Of a stretch of 64,000 nucleotides of DNA, positions 49,142 through 62,223 are shown one piece after another. The number at the start of each line of letters is the position of its first letter. Position 1 is the stretch's first letter. The notes below the pieces were generated by a model. That model was not told where the DNA came from, did no database searches, and saw nothing but the letters and a program-made list of their open reading frames with translations. This DNA is from Ciona savignyi. Taxonomy: Eukaryota; Chordata; Ascidiacea; Phlebobranchia; Cionidae. The stretch is from assembly GCA_000149265.1 (NCBI GenBank), contig CH003415.1, forward strand, positions 905,959-969,958, given 5' to 3'. The position numbers and the translations under genes are program-made.

Positions 49142-49604
49142 TCCTACCGTCGTACGTCGTCGAATTAAAAGAAGATAAGTACCTTAAGTTCTCTCGTTTT
49201 TGTGTAAAAAGGTAAAGGTTCTTTCATAGTCTCTCGTACGATGACATTCCATGATGTTTTCCCAATTGTTCGGGAACTTAAAGGACACTTGTTTTTGAAT
49301 TTATACAGTAACTTAACTTTATTTATACACTTTCAATATTCTATCCCATGCTTCTGGATATTGGTACAAGATATTGGTATATTTTCTTGATATTGGTACA
49401 AAATATTGGTATATTTTTATATTCGCCCTTGCCCAATGTAGGGGTAAGGTTCCTTTATTTCTTTCGATTTGTACTTCATATATTTACTGTTTAGAAGCTG
49501 ATAATTGAATTTTGTGACGTCTCGATGGGGATCCTCTGACTCAATACACCGCAAAATTTCCCTACTGGTTGTGCTATAAAGACAAAATTAACACCATTTA
49601 TTAG

Positions 49605-49943
49605 TTTTTAGTTTAGTTAATTCATTTTTTCCCCAGTTTTTAAAAATGGCAAACGAATATAATCACGATACAGGAACGGGAAGAGGCGGCAAAACGAACA
49701 GTCGTTAAAACACGTCAGTGAAAAAATGGATATAAATTAATAAATATAGCGGACGCGGCCGCCAAACCTAGGCGAGAAAACAGAAATAAGCAAACAAATT
49801 TTAATTAAGACCCAACGATTTAGAGCCCTGAAGAGTGTGCGGTAAAGCGCGGCCAGTACTGTGGGGGAGCCGGCTTTAGGAGAAGGTGTGGCCTAAAAGC
49901 GTGGACCAGACCAGAGTAGAAAAAGGAAAAAACCCTAAAATGA
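49605..49943 (+). mobile_element. GCGGCCGC-core repeat, full copy with target duplication (339 bp)
   Basis: It is flanked by the 6-bp direct repeat TATTAG (49599-49604 and 49944-49949). The unit 2 equivalent near 59400 reads straight through as an empty site (TTTATTAGACCACC). Block order: TTTTAGTTTAGTTAA, CAAAACGAACAGTCGTTAAA, AGCGGACGCGGCCGCCAAAC, GGGGGAGCCGGCTTTAGGAG. No ORF; the class is unknown, and it is probably a SINE or another non-autonomous element. Confidence 0.88.
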
Positions 49944-50183
49944 TATTAGACCACCAATCGACAACTTTCCTTTGTTCAAGTAATTTTTAAGTCCTATCAT
50001 TGATTAAAGTTGGACAGTAAAATTGAGGGCTCAATTTGGTTGGGATGATTTAACATAGTTGTGTGAGATATGATAAGTATATATGAACAAAATCTAAAAT
50101 TCGTTTTATTAGTATATTTTACCAGCATACGCATACTTCGATTGTGTAAATGTTTTAACCAGTAATCTGTTTACAAACTAAGG

Positions 50184-50222
50184 GTAACACTGAAAAGAGC
50201 CGTTTATCGGTTGAATAAGGTG
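50184..50222 (-). repeat. Orphan decayed H2B 3' end (unit 1)
   Basis: AACACTGAAAAGAGCCGTTT followed by GGTTGAATAA copies the H2B stem-loop neighbourhood (GGCTCTGAAAAGAGCCGTTT ... GGTGAATAA) about 115 bp away, with one stem arm mutated. The same relic lies after the unit 2 H2B (about 59650-59686), so it predates the duplication. Confidence 0.7.
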
Positions 50223-50298
50223 ACAATTTGATTCGCGAACACCAATCTAGCCCGTTTCCGCGCCACATAACACAATATGCTCTTTATAAAATGTGGGT

Positions 50299-50314
50299 GG
50301 CTCTGAAAAGAGCC
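50299..50314 (-). promoter_or_regulatory. Histone 3' stem-loop (H2B, unit 1)
   Basis: Minus-strand GGCTCTTTTCAGAGCC, then ACCCACATTTTATAAAGAGC, which includes an AAAGAG element. Confidence 0.93.
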
Positions 50315-50341
50315 GTTTAGAAGGTGAATAAAACTAATGAT

Positions 50342-50704
50342 TTACTTGGAGCTGGTGTACTTAGTGACTGCCTTGGTGCCTTCCGACACTGCATGCTTGG
50401 CAAGCTCACCAGGCAGCAACAGTCGAACTGCGGTCTGGATTTCCCGACTGCTGATCGTAGACCGCTTGTTGTAACCGGCAAGTTTCGACGCTTCGGATGC
50501 GATGCGCTCGAAAATGTCGTTCACGAACGAGTTCATGATGCTCATCGCTTTGCTGGAGATACCAGTGTCAGGATGTACTTGCTTCAGTACTTTGTATACA
50601 TAGATAGAGAAGCTTTCCTTTCGCTTTGATCGGCGCTTCTTCTTTCCTTCGGACGGTGCCGCCTTCTTAACAAGTTTCTTGCTTCCTTTGCCTGTTGGTG
50701 CCAT
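50342..50704 (-). CDS. H2B: Histone H2B (unit 1)
   Basis: 120 residues, intact. The short tail [20 protein letters not shown] leads into the conserved [20 protein letters not shown] core, the acidic-patch-facing alpha-C helix and the C-terminal AVTKYTSSK with the ubiquitylatable lysine. It pairs with H2A in the nucleosome. It is intronless, with a TATAAATA at 50747-50754 about 45 bp before the ATG, an inverted CCAAT at 50818-50823 and a stem-loop downstream. This is the functional partner of the frameshifted unit 2 copy. Confidence 0.97.
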   Translation of the reverse strand: MAPTGKGSKKLVKKAAPSEGKKKRRSKRKESFSIYVYKVLKQVHPDTGISSKAMSIMNSFVNDIFERIASEASKLAGYNKRSTISSREIQTAVRLLLPGELAKHAVSEGTKAVTKYTSSK

Positions 50705-50746
50705 GGTTGCTTTTCAGTAGTGATGACTAACGCACCAATTGTCTCG

Positions 50747-50823
50747 TATTTATAGCTTCGCACATGGTAATTTTCAGCGAGATTATTCGTTATAAAAAAA
50801 AGGCGAATGAGACTTCTGATTGG
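50747..50823 (-). promoter_or_regulatory. H2B unit 1 promoter (TATA and CCAAT)
   Basis: Minus-strand TATAAATA (50747-50754) and CCAATC (50818-50823) lie 64 bp apart, the usual histone layout. The same pair is conserved at 60212-60219 and 60284-60289. Confidence 0.8.
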
Positions 50824-50878
50824 CTCTCTTTTTTTTGGTTTATTACCTTAATAGAGCCACGACATATACAGTAGGAGC

Positions 50879-51371
50879 CGCTTATTATGACTATGGATAG
50901 TATGACCAGACGCTTATTATGATCAATTTGGCAAGGTCCAGAAGTTCTCCTTTTAAAATTCTCCGTTTAATGTGACCAATTATCGGATAGTATGACCAAC
51001 ATTTTCTCCATTTCTCTTATTACAGTATAGTATTTTTCCCGTCACACACTTATAACTTCGCCTTTGAAAAGGCGTGTTTTCTGTACGCATGCATGCCGGG
51101 TGTGCGCGCTGTACCGGGTCTTATTGACGAAACAGTCACATTGCTGTGACATTGATTTACTAACACAGTACTGTTCTTTACTCTGTTATGTTGTACCACC
51201 GCTTGTACAAAATATTTCATACTCTACAATACTTACCGTCACTTGTACTATTGATTGACGGTGGTTGGACTTTGTGGTGGCTTACGGCGTCGAATTAGGC
51301 ACGGTTATGGAGACTTCGTTTTTTTATGACCAAAATGGTCCCAATGTAGTCATATTAAGCGGCCCCGACTG
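50879..51371. mobile_element. pogo/Tigger-like MITE (493 bp)
   Basis: The ends CAGTAGGAGCCGCTTATTAT and TTAAGCGGCCCCGACTG are inverted repeats, each flanked by TA. The interior repeats GATAGTATGACCA. Such ends and TA target sites are typical of pogo-type Tc1/mariner elements. No transposase is present. The unit 2 copy (about 60335-60820) lacks the right end. Confidence 0.8.
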
Positions 51372-51582
51372 TATAACGGAAATACGAGAAGACAAAATTG
51401 AGAAATGTTTCCTTGAGTAATAAAAAAACACGCCAATTGTTGAGCGAACGATGCTAAATGTTAATTTAAACGTACATTGGATGTCCAATGATACATGTAT
51501 TTTTATTAAAAAAGTCCAATCATTACAAATGTATATGCACCAATAAAATACATGGGGATATGACAGCTATTGTGGGCAACAC

Positions 51583-51762
51583 AAAAAGGAGCGAAAGCAG
51601 GAAGGAGGAAAACTGCACACAAAAATTACAGAAACTAATTTAAACCCTGCCCTAAACATTAATCTCAACCCCAGAACTAACCCTAACTCCAACCTCATGT
51701 TTACAACTGACTCTACTGTCATCATCTTCATTTTAGCGTGCAGTTTCGCCTTACCTATTAGT
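51583..51762. mobile_element. Palindromic GGGAAA-type MITE, copy 4
   Basis: The left arm AGGAGCGAAAGCAGGAAGGA leads to AAACTGCACAC, and the right end is GCGTGCAGTTTCGCC. The interior is CCCTAACTCCAACCTCATG. The same insertion is at 60993-61165, so it predates the cluster duplication. Confidence 0.72.
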
Positions 51763-52117
51763 TACCTACATATATAAATAATAAAAATCGCCTCTTTTAA
51801 CGTCGCTTAAGTAAAACAAACGTTTGCGTAACCGTTACATTAAAACTAAATGTGTCCATATAAACAAACTTAATAGTCTTAATAAAATATAAAACAAACC
51901 CAACTATTTGACATATATTTGAAAATGAGTCCAATAAAGGATACCAGTAAACTCCCTGGTATTCAACCGATCGTCTTTCTTTTATAATTTGCAAAACAAT
52001 CTCATTTTGAATTGTTAACAATTTGGCTTAGTTCAATTGATAAATATAATTTAAACCTTCTACTAGGGGAAATACGATTGACTTATTCTAATATAAATCT
52101 TTTTGAAAACAATGGGT

Positions 52118-52133
52118 GGCTCTGAAAAGAGCC
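52118..52133 (-). promoter_or_regulatory. Histone 3' stem-loop (H3, unit 1)
   Basis: Minus-strand GGCTCTTTTCAGAGCC. Downstream TTTTCAAAAAGATTT is the weakest version of the downstream element. Confidence 0.93.
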
Positions 52134-52157
52134 GTTTTGAGAAGTCGAAGCGTTCGT

Positions 52158-52661
<504 letters not shown>

Positions 52662-52796
52662 CTAGTTTGAAAATGGCGCTCAAATTTCTTTTTTCATAAA
52701 TAAGTTAAGATCTCTTTTCCTCTTCAGTTGAGTTCGCGCTATTTTACGATTTTGAACTGACTAAGACTCAATCTATAAGAATAATTTATTAATATA

Positions 52797-53205
52797 CAGT
52801 AAGCGCCGCTTATTATGACCACCGATAACATGACCAATTTGGTATGTTGCGGAATTTCTCCGTCACTTTACTGCACACTTTTCTTCGAGGCTTAGTGTAA
52901 TTTTTTATAAACATTTATTTTTACTATTGTATTTTTTTGTGGGTTTAGCGGCTACGACTTAAATATAGCGAAATTTAATAATGGATTATTTTAACGAATG
53001 TCGTTATCCAAATTTTTAACAAAGGTCCTGCTTCATGTTTTCATTGTGGAAACAAAAAATAAACTAAACTAAATGACAAATTTGACAGTATTTAGACTTC
53101 ATGTGGCTTACGGCGTCGATTCAAGGCGCGGTTACAACGACTTTATGACCATTTGGATATTAAAATAGTCTGGTCACAAGGTGGTCATATTAAGCGGCGC
53201 CTACC
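52797..53205. mobile_element. Second pogo/Tigger-like MITE (about 410 bp)
   Basis: The left end CAGTAAGCGCCGCTTATTAT, next to TATA, matches the right region ATTAAGCGGCGCCTAC inverted. The right tip has decayed. The unit 2 equivalent starts near 62224, so this insertion is older than the duplication. Confidence 0.7.
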
Positions 53206-53682
53206 TTCGTACCATTGGGTTAGCGGAAATAATTCATTCTAACCAAAAAATCATAATAGGCGACAAAAAACTGTGTTTTACGTAATATATTAGCGGTACA
53301 TATTAGCGAAAAATCTAAACATTCGTCTTAGTAGAGAAATAAGATTAAAATTTCGGGGACCACATGGAGAAAAATTCCTTACTTTAATAATTGCTTTATG
53401 GCGAATCTTAGAATTTATATTTGGTAAGATGTTTTTACTTACACATATATATATAATATATATCGATATTAGATAGAAGTGTCCCACTTTTCTCATATGT
53501 ATATTGAATCTTGTACTGTTGTAATATAATATAAAAATATCTCTGCGAGTACTTATGAATTGACATTAAATAACCAGCGTTCCGCTACCAATCGGCGGAA
53601 GGACATTTGAATTTCAATTGCGAAATATTTGTTCTTATGACATTTGATTGTGTGCATTAAGCCTCTTTTTTAAAAATGGGGT

Positions 53683-53698
53683 GGCTCTAAAAAGAGCC
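53683..53698 (-). promoter_or_regulatory. Histone 3' stem-loop (H2A, unit 1)
   Basis: Minus-strand GGCTCTTTTTAGAGCC, followed by ACCCCATTTTTAAAAAAGAG. Confidence 0.93.
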
Positions 53699-53732
53699 GT
53701 TTTAATGGTGATGGTTGTAAAACCTACGTCGT

Positions 53733-54113
<381 letters not shown>

Positions 54114-54190
54114 TTAGCAGTAGATGGTTGAGATGTACAACTTAAAATGCTTTGGTAAGCGATGTGTGAGTAAATGATCTCGACGATTCT

Positions 54191-54197
54191 TTATATA
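54191..54197 (-). promoter_or_regulatory. H2A unit 1 TATA box
   Basis: TATATAA in the context CTATATAAAGAATCGTCGAG, conserved before the other two H2A genes (56807-56816 plus strand, 63682-63688 minus strand). Confidence 0.78.
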
Positions 54198-54700
54198 GAC
54201 ACAAGCATTGTCGAATTCATATAGAGAGAGAATACAAACAAGAAAAAGAAATAGTGAGTGAACCAATTACGAGCCACTCTCGTTTTGGGAGAGAAAGGAC
54301 AATTGATTAATTTGTGGTATTTCCAAATTCATACTACGCAGTATATTAAATATTATCTTCGATAAAATGATAGAAATGTTATCATTATATTTAATACATA
54401 TATTGTTAATTCTTCTATAATAAAACGGCAACTTAATATTCATATATGAATGGTAACTCTTTTTTTGTCCGTACAATCGTTTTCAAGAAAGCGGAAATTA
54501 AGCTAAAATGCGGTTCAAAATTTTTGTTTTTCTTTTTATACAGATTTATTTGTTTTCGATTTGTCAGTATTGCTGATCGTCTATTGGTCCAACAAAAGCA
54601 TCGCATTAAACAGTACCCAAAGTTTTTGATTGTTAACAGTATTCCATGATATATTTTTTATCTGAAGCAACTTTTTACCACATTTTTTTCATTAGTTGAT

Positions 54701-54810
54701 ATGAACTCGTTCGTAAATGATATTTCCAGAACGTAATTCAAGTTTTGCTGCCTTGTATACTTGCCAAGAATACAGTCTCCGAAGGCACCAACTATATCAG
54801 TTTCAAGTGA
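54701..54810 (+). pseudogene. Inverted, internally deleted H2B relic
   Basis: The plus strand reads [11 protein letters not shown], which matches [12 protein letters not shown] of H2B. It then joins, across a deletion of some 20 residues, to IQVLLPCILAKNTVSEGTNY, matching [23 protein letters not shown], and a TGA ends it at 54810. Downstream AAACGGCTCTTCTTTGTATT is a decayed stem-loop with only one arm. It is opposite in orientation to the other H2B genes. Confidence 0.85.
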
Positions 54811-55449
54811 ATCGTTAGTTTTAATCAAGCTTAAACGGCTCTTCTTTGTATTCACCCAAATATATATTTTTTAATCCACCCAAAATTTGTAAATAGAAAT
54901 GATGATTCAATGTTAACATTTAAGGCTTTTAAAAGTACCTCAATATTGAGCATTTAATTCGGACCGAACGTCTGGCTTAGAAAATAAATATGCAATAAAC
55001 GCTAAAAAGAAATGATAAACATCAAAAAATATTTCGGGCCTTGTATATTTGGTGCTTGAGATGAAGATTTTTGTAAAAACAGGACTGGTTGGTTGGCTTT
55101 TGTACACCTTACGTGTTGATTTACTGTGAATCGTAAAAATTTAAAGTGGACCAATGGTATAAAATATATTGGGGAATACATACGAACACCCATAAATAAA
55201 TGGTACTAAAATCTATACCACTTTTCCAAACGAAAGAAAACATTTTCATCAAATCGGGAAAAGAACTAGCACTTGTCATGACGTAGGGCAGTTCAAAACT
55301 TTCCCGCCCAAAATTTAAAAGATAGCGCGCTTTGATGAAAAAAAAATATGTCAAGCTTCTTACATAAAATAAGAGCAGGTTTACAACCAAACACACACTA
55401 AAAGTATAAATTATTATAATAAAAGTATTTCTCTTTTTTAAAGATGGGT

Positions 55450-55465
55450 GGCTCTAAAAAGAGCC
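55450..55465 (-). promoter_or_regulatory. Histone 3' stem-loop (H1)
   Basis: Minus-strand GGCTCTTTTTAGAGCC, then ACCCATCTTTAAAAAAGAG. Confidence 0.93.
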
Positions 55466-55500
55466 GTTTAGTTTGCATGGAATTTCCACACGGGGTTTAT

Positions 55501-56061
55501 TTATTTCTTAGTCGCCTTTTTGGTCGTTGCTTTCTTCGCTGCAGGTTTTTTTGCGACAGGCTTCTTTGGCTTAACCGTCTTTTTACTGGGTGTCTTCTTA
55601 ACAGTGGTCTTTTTGGCAGCAGGCTTTTTTACAGCTGCCTTTTTGGCCGCAGGTTTTTTAGGGCTGGCTTTCTTGGCAACTGCTTTTTTAGCCTTTGCTG
55701 GAGAAGCAACTTTCTTTTTATTGGTCGTGGTTTTCTTGGAAGCGGCGGATTTCTTAGCTGCTGCAGGTTTCTTGGTCGCATCAGCTACAGGTTTAGGAAT
55801 TTTGAACGATCCTGAAGCGCCAGCTCCTTTGGTATGAACAATTTCTCCTTTGACAGCAAGTCGCTTCAAAGTCTGCTTTACAAACGTATTTGCAGAATCT
55901 TCCTTCAACTTGTAAGTGGCTACAACATACTTTACGATGGCCTGGCGAGAGCTGCCGGATCTACTCTTTAGAGAAGCGATCGCCGCCTTCACCATCACAT
56001 TGTAAGTGGGGTGGGTCGGTTCAGCCTTCTTGGATGCAGGTTTCTTCGCAGATGACGACAT
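55501..56061 (-). CDS. H1: Linker histone H1
   Basis: 186 residues, intact and intronless. A short Lys/Ala-rich N tail leads to the winged-helix globular domain (about 18-92: PTYNVMVKAAIASLKSRSGS, AIVKYVVATYKL, FVKQTLKRLAVKGEIVHTKG, GASGSFKI). A long Lys/Ala/Pro C tail binds linker DNA. It is the only intact H1 in the window. It is divergent from the H2A at 56899, with 837 bp between the two start codons. Upstream on the minus strand are TATAAG (56113-56118) and an octamer ATGCAAAT on the plus strand (56128-56135). Confidence 0.97.
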   Translation of the reverse strand: MSSSAKKPASKKAEPTHPTYNVMVKAAIASLKSRSGSSRQAIVKYVVATYKLKEDSANTFVKQTLKRLAVKGEIVHTKGAGASGSFKIPKPVADATKKPAAAKKSAASKKTTTNKKKVASPAKAKKAVAKKASPKKPAAKKAAVKKPAAKKTTVKKTPSKKTVKPKKPVAKKPAAKKATTKKATKK

Positions 56062-57273
<1,212 letters not shown>

Positions 57274-57305
57274 ACACCTCGGTTTTACAACCACCACCAT
57301 TAAAC

Positions 57306-57321
57306 GGCTCTTTTTAGAGCC
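57306..57321 (+). promoter_or_regulatory. Histone 3' stem-loop (H2A, plus strand)
   Basis: GGCTCTTTTTAGAGCC preceded by TTAAAC, followed by ACTTCATTTTTTATAAAGAG, including the downstream element. Confidence 0.93.
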
Positions 57322-58269
57322 ACTTCATTTTTTATAAAGAGTAACCAATGAAATGCATAGTTAGGTATATCCCAATGTCATAAGCGGGGGGTTAGTAAAG
57401 CGACCGTCCATACATTCACCACACCGTCGTTTAAAAAAAATTACGTTTTCGACGCTTTTTTTAGTTAAATAGAATTTTTTTGCAAAATCCAGTAATGCTG
57501 CAAATTACCAAAGATTTTTAATAATAACAGGCAATTCTAACGCTATTTGAAAAACATTTTTCTTTGTTAAAAATCAACAAAGAATAATTCAAAACGACGG
57601 AAAATTATTTTTCATTAAATCAGGAAACGAACTGCCAAATTTCGGGTAAACGTCATGAAGTAGAGAAGTCAGTTTGGTTTTCCCGCCAAAAATTTAAAAT
57701 TATTGCGCTTTCTTTTTAGGTCTCGTATATAAAAAAAGCTGTTAAGAATTTTACCGGTCAACACACTAACAATATAAAAATATTATATATTTGTATGTCG
57801 TTTGAGCATGGTATATAATCATTAGGTGTGGGTTCATGACGCGTCAAATCATTTACAATGTCGCCATTTCAAATTCAAACGTTTACGGCGCAGTTAAGAC
57901 AAGTGGGAATTTTCCCAATGCCCAGTAATGCTGCAAATTACTAAAAGTGTCTTCGTTTTTTAATAATGACTGGAATGTTTAAGTAACATTCAAATTGATT
58001 AATCGCTTGTTTTCTTATTTTAAATTCACAGGTTTAGAATGCAAACCACCGCGCAATTTTAACGTCTCTATACCAGGTACCGTTGGATTATTTTAAAAAG
58101 CGCGGGAATTATTTTGGGATCTTTACGTTTTACAGTGCAGGTTGTTTCTAAATTTGGTAAAATAAATATTTCTTTGGTATTTTGAATACATGATCGGTAT
58201 AAGTGGACAGAACAATCTAACCATAACGACCATGTTAAATCAACTGCGCTAATTTTGTAACAAATTGGT
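57322..58269. other. Spacer between H2A (plus) and the H2B tail relic
   Basis: About 950 bp without a coding frame. Two blocks resemble each other: CCAGTAATGCTGCAAATTAC with AAAGAT near 57489, and CCCAGTAATGCTGCAAATTA with AAAGTG near 57921. This suggests an internal duplication of about 430 bp spacing. Confidence 0.5.
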
Positions 58270-58360
58270 GGCTCTAAAAAGAGCCGTTTGTGGGTTGGTG
58301 CAAAATAAATTATTTTGAGCTGGTATACTCAGCCTTGGTGCCTTCAGAGACTGCATGCTT
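58270..58360 (-). pseudogene. H2B C-terminal relic with intact stem-loop
   Basis: Minus strand from 58360 reads [10 protein letters not shown] then EYTSSK and TAA (58310-58312), the last residues of H2B with VTK reduced to one codon. The sequence upstream is unrelated T-rich DNA. A perfect stem-loop follows at 58270-58285 (GGCTCTTTTTAGAGCC). The loop is the H2A/H1 type rather than the TTTC of the live H2B genes. Confidence 0.88.
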
Positions 58361-58489
58361 TTTTTGTTGATATTTTCTTTGTTCTAAGTTTAATTTTTAA
58401 CCCTCAAAAATAAACAAGGTGTATGCTTTTTTCAGTATAAACGCTTGGACAAGCGATGTAATATTTTGATCTCTTTCTATTAATTGGGT

Positions 58490-58505
58490 GGCCCTAAAAA
58501 GGGCC
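58490..58505 (-). promoter_or_regulatory. Histone 3' stem-loop (H4, unit 2)
   Basis: Minus-strand GGCCCTTTTTAGGGCC, then AATAGAAAGAGATC. The H4-specific stem is kept in both units. Confidence 0.93.
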
Positions 58506-58530
58506 GTTTGTTAAATTGATGTTGGGTGAA

Positions 58531-58884
<354 letters not shown>

Positions 58885-58903
58885 TCAGTCAGCCGGTTTT
58901 GTT

Positions 58904-58909
58904 TTTATA
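58904..58909 (-). promoter_or_regulatory. H4 unit 2 TATA box
   Basis: Minus-strand TATAAA in AGGATATAAAAAC, 62 bp upstream of the ATG, with the uninterrupted empty site of the unit 1 MITE between them. Confidence 0.8.
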
Positions 58910-59762
58910 TCCTACTGTCGTACGTCGTCGAATTAAAAGAAGAAAGGGTCCATTAAAATCTCTCGCTTTTGCGTAAAAGGTAAAAGGCGCTTTCAATAGT
59001 CTCGTGAGAGGTCATGACATGATGTTTTCCCAATTGCTTGGTTTGGGCGGGAAATTAAACGACAATTGTTTTTGAATTTACACAGTAACTTCACCCTACA
59101 TATACACTTTGAATATTTTATCCTATGCTTTTGCATACGATGTAATCTTATCGTGCCGTTTTTAACTCAAAATCCGTGCATAGAAATTGTACAAGATTTC
59201 GTTATATTTTTATTTTTGACTTTTTACATTCGCCCTTGCCCAATGTAGTAGATGAAGGTGCTTTATTTCATTGTACTTCATATATTTACTGTCAGAATCT
59301 CTGATATTTGATTTTGTGTAGTCTCGATGTGGATCCTCTGACTCAATAGACCACAAAATTTCGATACTGGCTGTGCTCCAAAGGCAAAATTAACACAATT
59401 TATTAGACCACCACACGACAATTTTCCTTTGTACAAGTACGCTTCAAGTCCGAACTATTATTTGATCTAAGTTGGACAGTAAAATTGAGGGCTCAATTTG
59501 GTTGGGATGATTTAACATAGTTGTGTGAGATATGGTATATCTAAACAGAATCTAAAATACATTTTAAATAACTTTAGTATATTTTACCAGCATACGCATA
59601 CTTCGATTGTTTAATTGTTTTAACCAGTGATGTGTTTGCAAAATAAGGGTAACACTGAAAACAGCCGTTCAGCGGTTGAATAAAGTGACAATTTAATTCG
59701 CGAACACCATCTAGCCCGTCTCCCTGCCACATGATACTATATGCTCTTTATAAAATTTGGGT

Positions 59763-59778
59763 GGCTCTGAAAAGAGCC
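59763..59778 (-). promoter_or_regulatory. Histone 3' stem-loop (H2B, unit 2)
   Basis: Minus-strand GGCTCTTTTCAGAGCC, followed by the same TATAAAGAGCATAT context as in unit 1. A decayed second copy (AACACTGAAAACAGCCGTTC) lies at about 59650. Confidence 0.93.
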
Positions 59779-59805
59779 GTTTAGAAGGTGAGTGAAACTG
59801 ACGAT

Positions 59806-60169
59806 TTACTTGGAGCTGGTGTACTTGGTGACGGCTTTGGTGCCTTCGGAAACTGCATGCTTGGCAAGCTCACCAGGCAACAAAAGTCGCACTGCGGTCT
59901 GGATTTCCCGACTGCTGATCGTAGACCTCTTATTGTAACCGGCAAGTTTCGACGCTTCGGATGCGATGCGCTCGAAAATGTCGTTCACGAACGAGTTCAT
60001 GATGCTCATCGCTTTGCTGGAGATACCAGTGTCAGGGTGCACTTGCTTCAGTACCTTGTATACATAGATGGAGAAGCTTTCCTTTCGCTTTGATCGGCGT
60101 TTCTTCTTTCCTTCGGACGGTGCGCGCCTTCTTGACAAGTTTCTTGCTTCCTTTGCCTGTTGGTGCCAT
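59806..60169 (-). pseudogene. H2B: Histone H2B (unit 2), +1 frameshift near codon 16
   Basis: ATG to stop is 364 nt, one more than the 363 of unit 1. The start [15 protein letters not shown] is intact. Then GGCGCGCACCG replaces GGCGGCACCG (plus strand 60122-60128) and the frame is lost. From [14 protein letters not shown] on, all residues match unit 1 in the shifted frame, down to YTSSK. Promoter (TATAAATA 60212-60219, CCAATC 60284-60289) and stem-loop are intact, so the damage is either very recent or a base-call or assembly error. Confidence 0.85.
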
Positions 60170-60334
60170 GGTTGCTTTTCAGAAGTGATGAATAACGCAC
60201 CAATTGTCTCGTATTTATAGCTTCGCACATGGTAATTTTCAGCGAGATTATTCGTTATGAAAAAAAAGGCGAATGAGACTTCTGATTGGCTCTCTTTTTT
60301 TGGTTTATTACCTTAATAGAGCCACGACATATAC

Positions 60335-60825
60335 AGTAGGAGCCGCTTATTATGACTATGGATAGTATGACCAGACGTTATTATGATCAATTTGGCAAGG
60401 TCCAGAAGTTCTCCTTTTAAAATTCTCCGTTTAATATGACCAATTATCGGATAGTATGACCAACATTTTCTCCATTTCTCTTATTACAGTACAGTATTTT
60501 TCCCGTCACACACTTATAACTTCGCCTTTTGAAAATGTGTTTTCTGTACGCATGCATGCCGGGTGTGCGCGCTGTACCGGGTCTTGTTGACGAAACAGTC
60601 ACATTGCTGTGACATTGATGTACTAACACAGTACTGTTCTTTACTCTGTTATGTTGTACCATCGCTTGTACAAAATATAACATACTCTACAATACTTACC
60701 GTCACTTGTACTATTGATTGACGGTGGTTGGACTTTGTAGTGGCTAACGGCGTCGAATTAGGCACGGTAATGGCGACTTCGTTTTTTTATGACCAAAATG
60801 GTCCCAATGTGGTCATATTAAGTAA
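60335..60825. mobile_element. pogo/Tigger-like MITE, unit 2 copy, right end lost
   Basis: It corresponds to 50879-51371. The left end CAGTAGGAGCCGCTTATTAT is intact, but the sequence jumps from GTGGTCATATTAAG to TAATAAAAAACACG, deleting the right terminal repeat. Confidence 0.75.
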
Positions 60826-60992
60826 TAAAAAACACGCCAATGGTTGAGCGAACGACCGCTCGCTAAATGTTAATTTAAATGTACATTAGATGTCCAATGA
60901 TACATGTATTTTTATTAAAAAATTGTAAGTCGAATCATTACAAATGTATATGCACCAATAAAATACATGGGGATATGACAGGTATTGGGCAA

Positions 60993-61165
60993 CACAAAAA
61001 GGAGCGAAGCGGGAAGGAGGAAAACTGCACACTAAAATTACATAAACTAATTTAAACTCTGCCCTAAACATTAATCTTAACCCCAGAACTAACCCTAACT
61101 CCAACCTCATGTTTACAACTGACTCTACTGTCATAATCTTCATTTTAGTGTACCTTTCCTTTTTG
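60993..61165. mobile_element. Palindromic GGGAAA-type MITE, unit 2 copy
   Basis: The same insertion site as 51583-51762 (CACAAAAAGGAGCGAA...), with a shortened right arm. Confidence 0.7.
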
Positions 61166-61514
61166 TTACCTACATTTATAAATAATAAAAAATAAAAATC
61201 GCCCCTTTTAACGTCGCTTAAGTAAAACAAACGTTTGCGTAACCGTTACATTAAAACTAAATATGTTCATATAAACAAACTTAATAGAAGTCTTAATAAA
61301 ATATAAAACAAACCCGACTATTTTACATATATTTAACATGGGTCCAATAACGGATACCAGTAGACTCCCTGGTATTCAACCGATCGTCTTTCTTTTATAA
61401 TTTTAAATTGTTAAAAATTTGGCTAAGTTCAATTGATGAATATAATTTAAACCTTCTACTAAGGGAAAATACTATTGACTTATTCTAATAAAAATCTCTT
61501 TGAAAACAATTGGT

Positions 61515-61530
61515 GGCTCTGAAAAGAGCC
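61515..61530 (-). promoter_or_regulatory. Histone 3' stem-loop (H3, unit 2)
   Basis: Minus-strand GGCTCTTTTCAGAGCC, as in unit 1. Confidence 0.93.
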
Positions 61531-61554
61531 GTTTTGAGAAGTCGAAGCGTTCGT

Positions 61555-62058
<504 letters not shown>

Positions 62059-62223
62059 CTAGTTTTAAAAATAGAGCTCAAATTTCTTTTTTCATAAATT
62101 AGTTAAGATCTCTCGCACATAAACTTTTTCTCCTAGTTAAGTTCGCGATATTTTACGATTTTGGATAGAGCTGATAATGATAATGACTGAGACTCAATCT
62201 ATATAGAGGAATTTATTAATATA

